A stretch of DNA of 64,000 bases, from NCBI GenBank assembly GCA_965262505.1, contig CBDHFM010000030.1:1550001-1614000 (forward strand), given 5' to 3'. A program made the translations under genes and the position numbers. Source of the stretch: JACPPO01 sp965262505. Its GTDB lineage: Bacteria; Acidobacteriota; Vicinamibacteria; Vicinamibacterales; UBA2999. Shown one piece after another: positions 8,617 through 15,832 of the stretch (position 1 is its first letter; every line of letters starts with the position of its first letter). Below the pieces are notes generated by a model, which ran no database searches, was not told the DNA's origin, and saw nothing but the letters and a program-made list of their open reading frames with translations.

Positions 8617-9272
8617 GAGAAGCTGGCGCGCAGATGCAAGGGCCGCGGGGTGCAGGGCTGGATGACCTACAGATTCCTACCGTAATTGCAGACGCATCCC
8701 TACCTATCCCGGCTGAGCATGTTACGGAGGCGTCAGACGCTAAACAGCCAACAAACACTGGAAGTGTGGGTGTGCGCACAGACATCGATGCGAAGGGCAA
8801 GTTCTCGGCGTTCGCACACCAGTACATCAGGGACTCCATCAACCTAGCCGACCAGAAGGCCACCTTGTTTTTCACAGGCGCCACGGCCCTGCTTGCGTTC
8901 ATGTACAACGAGAACGTATCGGCACGTTGGCTCAAGCCGCTAATACAGTGGAACATCCTTGACACAATTGCGTTCGTGGCGATGGCGGCCCTCGCTGCCG
9001 GGGCGCTCCTCGCGTTGCTCGTTATTATTCCGCGAACGCTTGGTTCCCGCCGGGGCTTCCTATTCTGGGAGGCAATTGCTGAGTACGATACGGGACGCCG
9101 GTACTCCGATGAGCTCTCGCTGCTGTCTGGCCCGAGCTTGGTTCAAGTCAAGGCCGAGCACTGCTACGACCTCGCTGTTGTGTGCAGGCAGAAGTACCGG
9201 ATGTTGCGGTGTGCCCTGTGGACCGGTGCTGTCGGTTTGGCGGGCGCCCTCTTTGTGTTCTTGTTCTTGTGA
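8613..9272 (+). CDS. pycTM: Pycsar membrane effector (PycTM-like)
   Basis: A 219-residue protein with a polar N-terminal region of about 65 residues, then an amphipathic helix with the hallmark INLADQKATLFF (residues 76-87), and three hydrophobic segments at roughly 84-98, 117-140 and 199-219. This layout and the AD-x-KA motif before the first membrane helix match the Pycsar TM effector family. These proteins sense a cyclic pyrimidine nucleotide and permeabilise the inner membrane, aborting phage infection. The start ATG at 8613 overlaps the cyclase stop. An upstream in-frame start exists but would lie within the cyclase gene. The cassette is intact while its IS and defence neighbours are broken. 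Confidence 0.85.
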   Translation: MREAGAQMQGPRGAGLDDLQIPTVIADASLPIPAEHVTEASDAKQPTNTGSVGVRTDIDAKGKFSAFAHQYIRDSINLADQKATLFFTGATALLAFMYNENVSARWLKPLIQWNILDTIAFVAMAALAAGALLALLVIIPRTLGSRRGFLFWEAIAEYDTGRRYSDELSLLSGPSLVQVKAEHCYDLAVVCRQKYRMLRCALWTGAVGLAGALFVFLFL

Positions 9273-9505
9273 GGCCGACTAACGCCTATCGAACCGCCGT
9301 GGCAAGGATTACGTGACCGCGGCGGGCACGGGGCGGCGCTGCAACGCCGAGGTCGCGTCGGAGCATTACGTCGGCGGGTGTTCGCCGGCGCTGGTACACG
9401 CGCTCGACGTCTGCAGGACATAGCATCAGACACGAGAAACGACACACGGCGGCGCGCGCCGGCCGGCGTCCGCGACGGTGTGTCGCAAACGACCGTTTAC
9501 GACAT
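9273..9505 (+). other. Intergenic debris after the Pycsar cassette
   Basis: No convincing gene. The stretch between the effector stop and the resolvase stub contains a short open frame (CNAEVASEHYVGGCSPALVH) that I cannot assign. It also has an inverted pair around 9433-9493 (AACGACACAC and GTGTGTCGCAAACG), which may mark a former transposon end. Confidence 0.4.
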
Positions 9506-9637
9506 GTGCTGATCGGCTACGCCCGCGTCTCGAAGGCGGACGGCTCCCAGTCGCTGGACCTGCAGCACGACGCGCTACGGGCCGCGGGTGTCGACGCCGG
9601 CCACGTTTACCACGACCACGGACTTCTAGCACGATGA
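9506..9637 (+). pseudogene. Serine recombinase (resolvase) N-terminal stub
   Basis: From GTG 9506 the frame reads VLIGYARVSKADGSQSLDLQ and then HDALRAAGVDAGHVYHDH. This is the start of a Tn3-type resolvase/invertase, including the catalytic serine in the ARVS motif. After about 37 residues the homology ends and the frame stops at 9637, overlapping the ATG of the next gene. It is a relic of a Tn3-like transposon or integron-type element whose remainder was deleted. Confidence 0.8.
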
Positions 9638-11604
9638 CAGTGTCCGGGCGCCTCGCCGCGCTGCACATCGCCAGCCTCTGGTGCATCGCCGTGGCGCAGC
9701 CGCTCTTCGGCGTCCTGCGGGGCAGCCCCGAGTTCTTCGTCGCCCACGACACCGGGCCGGCCAACCTGGTGGGCTTCGTACTGCTCTGTTGCTTGGCCGG
9801 ACCCACCCTCGCTGCGCTTGCGCTCTGGACCGCCGGCCGGCTGGCACCCGGATGGCAGTCGGGCACCGCCGGGATCATGGTCGGCAGCCTCACTGCGGCC
9901 ATCGCGCTCGCGGCGCTCAAACCTCTTGGCGGCTGGCACCCCGGCCTCTCGCTGGCGTTGGCGGCAGGCTGCGGCGCGGCCACGGGTGTCGCGTACATCC
10001 GCCTCGCACCGCTCCGCCTGTTCGCCACCTTTCTCTCGCCGGCTCTCGTGGTGGTGCCAGCGGTGTTCCTGCTCAACCCAGGTATCGCCGGCCTGTTGGC
10101 GGCGTCCGACGAGGAGCCAGCGCTCGACGTCGCCTTCGGCGCCACGCCCCCGGTCGTCATCGCCATCTTCGACCAGTTGCCGCTCATCTCCCTGCTCGAC
10201 GCCGACGGCCGCATCGACCCAGCACTGTACCCACACTTCGCGGCGCTGGCCAGCGAGTCGACATGGTTCCGCAACGCGAGCGCCGTCGCCGAGTACACCA
10301 GCTTCGCACTGCCGGCCATCCTGACCGGCAACTATCCGGAGCGGGGCCGCCTGCCGGTGGCGGCGGACTACCCGGAAAACCTGTTCACGCTGCTCGGCGG
10401 CCGCTACCGCCTGCACGTGCAGGAGCCGCTGACGGAGCTGTGCCCGGCGGCGCTCTGCCCGCCGCGCCGCGCGCCGCCGACCGCGCGGCTGGCGGGCATC
10501 CTGAGCGACCTAGCGGTGGTCTATCTGGCCGTGATCCTGCCCGACGATCTCGCCGCACGGCTGCCGCCCGTCACCCAGGGCTGGCGCGACTTCACCGCGC
10601 GCACTACGTTTACCGAGCGGTTCTTCGCGCCGCGGCCAGACCCGCGCGACACGGCCGCCGCCTTCCTCGACTCGGTTAGCGCCGCCGCGGCCGGCGATCG
10701 ACCGCCTCTCTATTTCCTGCACGTGCTGCTACCGCATCATCCGTGGATGCTGCTCCGGACGGGCCAGCGGTTCACGCTGCAGCGCGGCGACGTCGGCCTC
10801 AGCAACGAGCGCTGGCTGGACGACGAGTGGGCCGCCACGATTCGCTATCAACGGCACCTGCTGCAACTGCAGTACGTCGATACGGTCGTCGGCGCGTTGG
10901 TGTCGCAACTGCGCGACGCGGGGGTGTACGACGATGCGCTGATCGTCATCACCGCGGACCACGGCGCGAGCCTGCGGTCCGGCTTCCCGTTCCTCCAGGC
11001 GACCGAGGCCTCGTTCGTCGACATCGCGGCAGTGCCGCTGTTCTTCAAGAGCCCGGGCCAGCGGCAAGGCGAGACCGTGGATGCCAATGTCGAGACCATC
11101 GACATTCTTCCCACGCTGGCGGCCGGGCTGGGCGTCCGGCTGCCGTGGACCGCCGATGGCGCGAACGTGCTCGACCCGGCCTGGAGCGGCCGTCTCGCGA
11201 AGACGATGCTGGCGGGCGGCGCGAGCCGCCGTATGGCCGGACCGGCCGATCTGCGCAGCGCGGTGATGGCGCGCGTGCGCCACAAGCTGGCGCTCTTCGA
11301 CGGGGGCGATCCGCTGAATGCGCCGGCGGCGGGCGGCCGCGCGGATCTGATCGGCGAGCGGGCCACCGACTACCCGCCCGCCGCGACGGATATCGAGGTG
11401 ACCGTCGACGCGCCGGAGCTGCTGGGCGCCATCGACCCGGTCGGGGACTTCATACCGGCGCACATCACCGGCTCCGCCGCCGTCCCGGACGGCGCGCCGC
11501 CGCCTCTGCTGGCCGTGGCGCTCAACGGCGTGGTCGCGGCGATCACGCGGCCGTACCCCTTCAGCGTATCCGGTGCCTTGGTGCACAACTCCATTGAGGG
11601 CTGA
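9634..11604 (+). CDS. Membrane sulfatase-like (LTA synthase-type) protein, C-terminus cut
   Basis: A 656-residue alkaline-phosphatase-superfamily protein. The first ~165 residues hold several hydrophobic segments (membrane anchor). The catalytic domain has the metal Asp in VIAIFDQLPLIS, the nucleophile region AEYTSFALPAILTGNYP, HVLLPHHPW, and VITADHGASL with metal-binding Asp and His. This architecture suits a periplasmic phosphotransferase or sulfatase acting on envelope glycans or lipids. The last nine codons and the stop come from the left end of the IS5 element (from 11575), so a small C-terminal piece is lost; the catalytic core is complete. The start overlaps the resolvase stub by 4 bp, so its original promoter is probably gone. 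Confidence 0.8.
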   Translation: MTVSGRLAALHIASLWCIAVAQPLFGVLRGSPEFFVAHDTGPANLVGFVLLCCLAGPTLAALALWTAGRLAPGWQSGTAGIMVGSLTAAIALAALKPLGGWHPGLSLALAAGCGAATGVAYIRLAPLRLFATFLSPALVVVPAVFLLNPGIAGLLAASDEEPALDVAFGATPPVVIAIFDQLPLISLLDADGRIDPALYPHFAALASESTWFRNASAVAEYTSFALPAILTGNYPERGRLPVAADYPENLFTLLGGRYRLHVQEPLTELCPAALCPPRRAPPTARLAGILSDLAVVYLAVILPDDLAARLPPVTQGWRDFTARTTFTERFFAPRPDPRDTAAAFLDSVSAAAAGDRPPLYFLHVLLPHHPWMLLRTGQRFTLQRGDVGLSNERWLDDEWAATIRYQRHLLQLQYVDTVVGALVSQLRDAGVYDDALIVITADHGASLRSGFPFLQATEASFVDIAAVPLFFKSPGQRQGETVDANVETIDILPTLAAGLGVRLPWTADGANVLDPAWSGRLAKTMLAGGASRRMAGPADLRSAVMARVRHKLALFDGGDPLNAPAAGGRADLIGERATDYPPAATDIEVTVDAPELLGAIDPVGDFIPAHITGSAAVPDGAPPPLLAVALNGVVAAITRPYPFSVSGALVHNSIEG

Positions 11605-12661
11605 GAGTCTCCCGTGACTCCGCCTGCCGGTCATCCGATCATCTCGCCATCGGGTATCCCGAGCGCCGTCATGGTGTTCAGGATCTTGCACCCCAACCTC
11701 ACCTCGACTCTCTGGGACGCCAGTCCCCTCGCTCGCATCGCTGAGCCCAGGATGGCCTTGTAGCGGTGGAACGTCGTCTCCACCTTGCTTCGCCTGCTGT
11801 GGCCCGATGCGACGTACCACTTCCGTTTCCCAACACGTGATCGTGCTCGGATGTTACGATTCCGCTGTCGCGTGCCCGCGGAGTCGAGCGCGATCTGAGC
11901 GCCCTTTCGTGGCGGTATCAGCACCTTCGGCGATCGATGAGCACGGTGATTCTCCAGCGTCTTATAGACGTCGCCGGTGTCGTACGCGGCGTCGGCCTTG
12001 GCCGAGGCGATGGGACGCTCGATCTGGCCGACGAGTGACGCCACCCGGGAAGCGTCTCGAGCCCGCTTGCTCGTGAGCTCGCAGGCGACCACGTCACTGG
12101 TTTGCTCATCCACAGCGAGGTGCAGCTTGCGGTAGTCCCTGGCTTTCGGCGGAGTGCGCAACTGGCCGACGTGCACTGAAAGACCGCTGCTGTCGATGAG
12201 GAGGTGGACGGGCTTCACGGTTCGCCTCTCGTAGGAAGCAACCTTCCCCAGCCTCGCCTTGCGCCTCGAGATCGTGCTGTGGTCGGGCACGTCGTTGTCC
12301 AGATTCAGGAGCGTCAGCAGCGAGCGCAGGAAGCCCTCAGTCTGCCTGGACGCCAGGCCAAACACCAAGCCCAAGGTGACCGTCGTCTCGATGGCGTGGT
12401 TCGAGTACTTGCGTTGTCGGCCTGGCTTCCTGCGCGTCGGCCTCGGCGAGTTCCAGTTGGCGAGCTTGCCATCGGTGAGTCCGAGCCAGACGGTCAGACT
12501 CCCGCGAGCGCGGAGACCCGTCTCGTACTCCCGCCAATTCCGGACACGGTAGGCCTTCTGGACGTACTTCCGCTGGGTGCGCTTGAAACTCGTCATGCGG
12601 GACCTCGGATCTCGGGGTGGAGGGCAATTATTGACCGAGATCGCGAGTTGTGCACCAAGGC
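11575..12661 (-). mobile_element. IS5-family element, second type
   Basis: The ends are inverted repeats GCCTTGGTGCACAACTC (11575) and its complement (ending 12661). No 9-bp duplication is apparent. It cuts the sulfatase-like gene on the left and lies inside an older IS5-type relic on the right (12662-12872). Length is 1087 bp. Confidence 0.8.
11631..12596 (-). CDS. IS5-family transposase
   Basis: A 321-residue DDE transposase related to, but clearly different from, the one at 3308-4252. N-terminal AYRVRNWREYETGLRARGSL; catalytic residues in LLIDSSGLSVHV, ADAAYDTGDV and KVETTFHRYKAILG. The ATG at 12596 (MTSFKRTQRK) precedes the conserved region. An upstream frame to 12674 lies outside the element. 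It is apparently intact. Confidence 0.9.
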   Translation of the reverse strand: MTSFKRTQRKYVQKAYRVRNWREYETGLRARGSLTVWLGLTDGKLANWNSPRPTRRKPGRQRKYSNHAIETTVTLGLVFGLASRQTEGFLRSLLTLLNLDNDVPDHSTISRRKARLGKVASYERRTVKPVHLLIDSSGLSVHVGQLRTPPKARDYRKLHLAVDEQTSDVVACELTSKRARDASRVASLVGQIERPIASAKADAAYDTGDVYKTLENHRAHRSPKVLIPPRKGAQIALDSAGTRQRNRNIRARSRVGKRKWYVASGHSRRSKVETTFHRYKAILGSAMRARGLASQRVEVRLGCKILNTMTALGIPDGEMIG

Positions 12662-12872
12662 AGGTGGAGAACACGTTCTTCCGCTACAAGTCCATCATCG
12701 GCGATGGCCTTCGCGCCCGGAGTCCAACTGGACAGGGGAGTGAGGTCGTCCTCGGCTGTGAGATCCTCAATCGGATGACCGAGCTCGGCCGACCAGTGTC
12801 ATATCGCATCGGCAGGTGAGGATCCTGTCGGTGGGCATCGTGCGGCCCCTTGACGATTCGTGCAACAACGCC
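12662..12872 (+). pseudogene. IS5-family transposase relic (3' end)
   Basis: The frame VENTFFRYKSIIGDGLRAR, followed by LNRMTELGRPVSYRIGR, is the C-terminal end of a transposase closely similar to that at 3308-4252, ending at 12819. The element's terminal repeat GATTCGTGCAACAACGCC follows at 12855-12872. The 5' two thirds are missing, replaced by the second IS5 element. Its outer end cuts an XRE-type regulator gene. Confidence 0.85.
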
Positions 12873-13100
12873 GAGCAGCGCGAGCACGGGTAACGGAAGG
12901 AGCGCGTGGTCATCGCGATGCGTCGCCAGCGCACGGGCTCGCGCGAGTATCTTTAACGGCGTCGCCCGCCGCCCGGCATCCCACGTCCGGTACGACTCGG
13001 GAGACGCACCGAGCGTCGCCGCGAACGCTGCTTGCGACTGGCCCAACGAGATCCGGCACTCACGCAGCGTGCAGGGCTCCACGACGTCACACCATGCCAT
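12873..13100 (-). pseudogene. XRE-type helix-turn-helix regulator, 3'-truncated
   Basis: From ATG 13100 the protein reads LRECRISLGQSQAAFAATLG and then SPESYRTWDAGRRATP, a Cro/C1-type helix-turn-helix. The frame then runs into the IS5 relic at 12872 after about 76 residues. The complete family member would be longer. It is probably a remnant of a regulator of a lost element or defence module. Confidence 0.65.
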
Positions 13101-13245
13101 CGGCGCAGGCCGTTGTGAAGCGCGGGGGTGGCGCTCGGCGTACTTCAGTCAGCCAATCTTTGCGGCTGACCGGTCACTTTTTTCGCCTGTACCTTCGCCC
13201 CAGGTGCCCAGGCAGAGGGCACAATCGACGAAGTCTTTAGGAAAA

Positions 13246-13322
13246 TGGCGCGCCCGGCAGGATTCGAACCTGCGACCCCCGGCTTAGAAGGCCGGTGCTC
13301 TATCCAACTGAGCTACGGGCGC
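13246..13322 (-). tRNA. tRNA-Arg (anticodon TCT)
   Basis: Cloverleaf read on the minus strand. The acceptor stem is GCGCCCG pairing with CGGGCGC. The D arm is GCTCAGTTGGATAGAGC. The anticodon arm is CCGGC-CTTCTAA-GCCGG with anticodon TCT, and the T arm is GCAGG-TTCGAAT-CCTGC. The discriminator is G, and the CCA end is encoded (13246-13248). It marks the end of the IS/defence region to its left. Confidence 0.97.
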
Positions 13323-13380
13323 GCACGACACCCATTGTACGGGCGCGTGCGACACTCTCACGGGCGACGGGCAGTGACGG

Positions 13381-13440
13381 CATGTGCGGAGAAAAAGCCG
13401 TTCTTCAAGGTTACGTTATGGCTTTGTTCGGAGCCACATG
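13381..13440. repeat. CATGTG...CACATG repeat element, copy 1
   Basis: A 60-bp segment that begins CATGTGCGGAGAAAAAGCCG and ends TTTGTTCGGAGCCACATG. Its reverse complement matches the 36435-36511 element at both ends (CATGTG-CTCCGAACAAA and TTTTTCTCCGCACATG) but with a shorter middle. The conserved ends with a variable centre suggest a small mobile or structured repeat. Confidence 0.65.
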
Positions 13441-13534
13441 GCGGCGCTGACCGGCGTCCGTCGACCCGAGAGGGAGGCTTTTAATGGTATCGTGCTCACT
13501 GCATCGGAAACCGATTCCACTGGAGGTTCTGCGA

Positions 13535-14212
13535 ATGTTCGGACGTGTTGCGTTGACTGCCCTGACCGCGATCTTTCTCGTCTCGTGTGCCGCCGAGCCC
13601 GAGCCCGTCGAGCCGCCGGCTGCCGAACCACAGGCTGCCGAGCCCCAAGCGCCGGAGTGGCAGGTTCGGATCGACGAGAGCGTGAGCGCCGCGGACCCCG
13701 ACAATACGCCAGATATCGAATTCACTCCGACCGGCGCCACCGGATTCCAGTACGTCGGCGGCCCCGCCGGCACGCTCTGGATGCCGGGGCAGACGGCCAG
13801 CGGCGACTACACCTTGTCGGCCACGTTCACCCAGAACGAGCCGGCCAGCCACACGACCTTCTACGGCCTCGTCTTCGGCGGCAACGACCTGGGCGACCCG
13901 ACGCAGCGCTACCTGTACTTCCAGGTGGCACAGAACGGCACGTTCCTCATCAAGGAGCGCACCGGTGACGACACGGCGGACTTGGAGGGTGGAGAGACGG
14001 AGCACGCGGCCGTCCAGACGCCGCCCGAGGGCGGCTCGGCGATCAACGAGCTCGAGGTACGCGTGGCCGGCGACACGATAACCTACGTCGTCAACGGCAT
14101 GGAGGTGCACACCACCGGTCGCACGGATGTCTTCGCCGTGACCGACGGGGCGGTCGGCGCGCGCGTCAATCACGTGCTGGACGTGACCGTCTCGAACTTC
14201 CAAGTGCAGTAG
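13535..14212 (+). CDS. Lipoprotein with LamG/DUF1080-like domain
   Basis: A 225-residue protein. A short signal peptide ends in the lipobox LVSC (Cys ~18), followed by a proline/glutamate-rich linker (PEPVEPPAAEPQ) and a beta-sandwich-like domain (about 50-225) with strands such as DYTLSATFTQN, YLYFQVAQNGTFLIKER and NELEVRVAGDTITYVVNG. The pattern resembles DUF1080/concanavalin-type domains that bind glycans. The ATG at 13535 was chosen for its GGAGG 9 bp upstream and because the lipobox then fits. It stands alone, 13 bp from a convergent small gene. Confidence 0.75.
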   Translation: MFGRVALTALTAIFLVSCAAEPEPVEPPAAEPQAAEPQAPEWQVRIDESVSAADPDNTPDIEFTPTGATGFQYVGGPAGTLWMPGQTASGDYTLSATFTQNEPASHTTFYGLVFGGNDLGDPTQRYLYFQVAQNGTFLIKERTGDDTADLEGGETEHAAVQTPPEGGSAINELEVRVAGDTITYVVNGMEVHTTGRTDVFAVTDGAVGARVNHVLDVTVSNFQVQ

Positions 14213-14225
14213 GTTGCAGTAGACG

Positions 14226-14462
14226 TCAGCGGTTGTCGCGCCGGTGCCGCTCGACGGCGCGACTGGCCGCCTCGGCACGTGAGATTCCTGGACCGCGGGT
14301 CATCTCTCCGTTGATGAGCCGCTCCACTTGGCCGTCGTCGCCAAAACAAATCCGGCGCAGTTGCGTTTCCGCCTGCCCCGACGTGCCACTACTGCGACGT
14401 AGCCACCACCACACCGCAACCGCAACGACGGCAAGGATCGCGATTGCAGAGAGATTATCCAT
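14226..14462 (-). CDS. Small single-pass membrane protein
   Basis: 78 residues beginning MDNLSAIAILAVVAVAVWWW, a single hydrophobic helix followed by basic residues (LRRSSG), so the C-terminal part is probably cytoplasmic. The tail has ETQLRRICFGDDGQVERLI, resembling a short conserved motif, and a helical basic end (AEAASRAVERHRRDNR). The family is not identified. Its upstream region is interrupted by an ISAzo13 element only about 20 bp before the ATG, so expression may depend on the IS. Confidence 0.65.
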   Translation of the reverse strand: MDNLSAIAILAVVAVAVWWWLRRSSGTSGQAETQLRRICFGDDGQVERLINGEMTRGPGISRAEAASRAVERHRRDNR

Positions 14463-14484
14463 CGGAGCCCACGGCTTGATCTTA

Positions 14485-15787
14485 GAGCTTGTAAGGACAT
14501 AACTGCTTGTACTGTTGATCGGCGAGTAGTACGCTGCGCCCGTGGAGGTGGCCACCCTGCGGGCAAAGCATGCAGCGCTGGCGCCCGTGCTCACGGAGCG
14601 ATCGCGCCGGGTGTGGGCGGCGACTGAGGCCCAGGCGATCGGTTATGGCGGCACGGCGCTGGTCGCCCGAGCCACGGGTATCGCGACATCGACCATCCAG
14701 CGCGGTTTGCGTGAATTGACGGCGGACGAGCCGCTCGCGGGCGGCCGGACGCGAAGGGCGGGCGGCGGCCGCAAGCGCGCGATCGATCTCGACGCGACGC
14801 TGCTGCGCGATTTGGATGCGTTGGTTGAGCCGACCGCCCCCGGCGATCCCGACTCGCCGCTGCGGTGGACGTGCCAGAGCGCACGGACGTTGGCGGTGGC
14901 GCTCGACGGTCTGGGCCACCGCGTCAGCCACACGGTGGTCGCCGAGTTGTTGCACGGACTGGGCTACAGCCTGCAGGGCAACGCCAAGACTCGTGAGGGC
15001 CGCCAGCATGTCGATCGGGACGCGCAGTTTCGGTACATCGCCCGGCGCGTGCGACGCGCGCAACGGCAACAGCAGCCGACGATTTCGGTGGACACCAAGA
15101 AGAAGGAGCTGGTCGGCGCGTTCAAGAACGCGGGCCGCACCTGGCGCCCGGCGAAGACGCCGCAGCGGGTACAGGTCCACGACTTCGTGATCCCGGCCAC
15201 CGCCACCACGGGCGGGAAGGCCATTCCGTATGGCATCTACGATCTGCATCGCAACGAAGGCTGGGTGCGTGTCGGGATCGATCACGACACCGCGAGCTTC
15301 GCGGTACGGTCGATCCAGCGTTGGTGGCAGCACATGGGTCGCCCGGCGTATCGACAAGCCCAGTCGCTGTTGATCACGGCGGATGCAGGCGGGAGCAACG
15401 GGGCGCGCCTCCGGTTGTGGAAGTGGGAACTGCAGCGTCTGGCCAATCGGACGGGCTTGGTGATCACGGTCTGTCACTTTCCGCCGGGTACGAGCAAGTG
15501 GAACAAGATCGAGCATCGGGTGTTCTCGCACATCGCGATGAATTGGCGCGGCACCCCACTCGTCGACTTGGCCACGATCGTGAGCCTCATTGGCTCGACG
15601 CACAGTCGGTCCGGACTCCGCGTTCGGTCGGAACTCGACCGCGGCCCATACCCGGGTGGCCTCACCGTCACCGATGCGCAGCTGGCGACGGTACGCCTCG
15701 AGCGGCATCGCTTTCACGGCGACTGGAACTACACGATCCATCCCGCTGCTCCGAGAACACAAAAGTCAGTAATTGTCTGACAAGCCC
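14485..15787 (+). mobile_element. ISAzo13-family element, copy 1
   Basis: A 1303-bp element. The ends are imperfect inverted repeats (GAGCTTGTAAGG on the left, ACAAGCCC read inward as GGGCTTGTCAGA on the right). The flanks are TTA on both sides. A copy of equal length and near-identical sequence is at 23466-24768 in the same orientation. Confidence 0.85.
14542..15780 (+). CDS. ISAzo13-family transposase
   Basis: A 412-residue transposase. An N-terminal helix-turn-helix (VARATGIATSTIQRGLREL) precedes a DDE core with TISVDTKKKELVGAFKN, LLITADAGGSNGARLRLWKW and TSKWNKIEHRVFSHIAMNW, the signatures of the ISAzo13/Rhodopirellula group. Family length is about 400-430, so this copy looks complete. 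It ends near the right terminal repeat. It is nearly identical to the gene at 23523-24761, with only scattered substitutions (for example PYPGGL versus QYPGGI near the end). Confidence 0.93.
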   Translation: MEVATLRAKHAALAPVLTERSRRVWAATEAQAIGYGGTALVARATGIATSTIQRGLRELTADEPLAGGRTRRAGGGRKRAIDLDATLLRDLDALVEPTAPGDPDSPLRWTCQSARTLAVALDGLGHRVSHTVVAELLHGLGYSLQGNAKTREGRQHVDRDAQFRYIARRVRRAQRQQQPTISVDTKKKELVGAFKNAGRTWRPAKTPQRVQVHDFVIPATATTGGKAIPYGIYDLHRNEGWVRVGIDHDTASFAVRSIQRWWQHMGRPAYRQAQSLLITADAGGSNGARLRLWKWELQRLANRTGLVITVCHFPPGTSKWNKIEHRVFSHIAMNWRGTPLVDLATIVSLIGSTHSRSGLRVRSELDRGPYPGGLTVTDAQLATVRLERHRFHGDWNYTIHPAAPRTQKSVIV

Positions 15788-15832
15788 TTAGTAGAGGAAA
15801 GCGGTGGGCTCTACATTCCATTTGGAGACGTC

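Noticed and set aside
7861..9272. CBASS or a generic adenylate cyclase module as an alternative for the two-gene cassette
   Set aside because: There is no CD-NTase or CBASS effector, and the partner has the PycTM layout, so Pycsar fits better.
14482..15762. A 426-codon frame antisense to the ISAzo13 transposase (also at 23463-24743)
   Set aside because: Arg/Pro-rich composition without domain features; the opposite strand carries clear DDE motifs.
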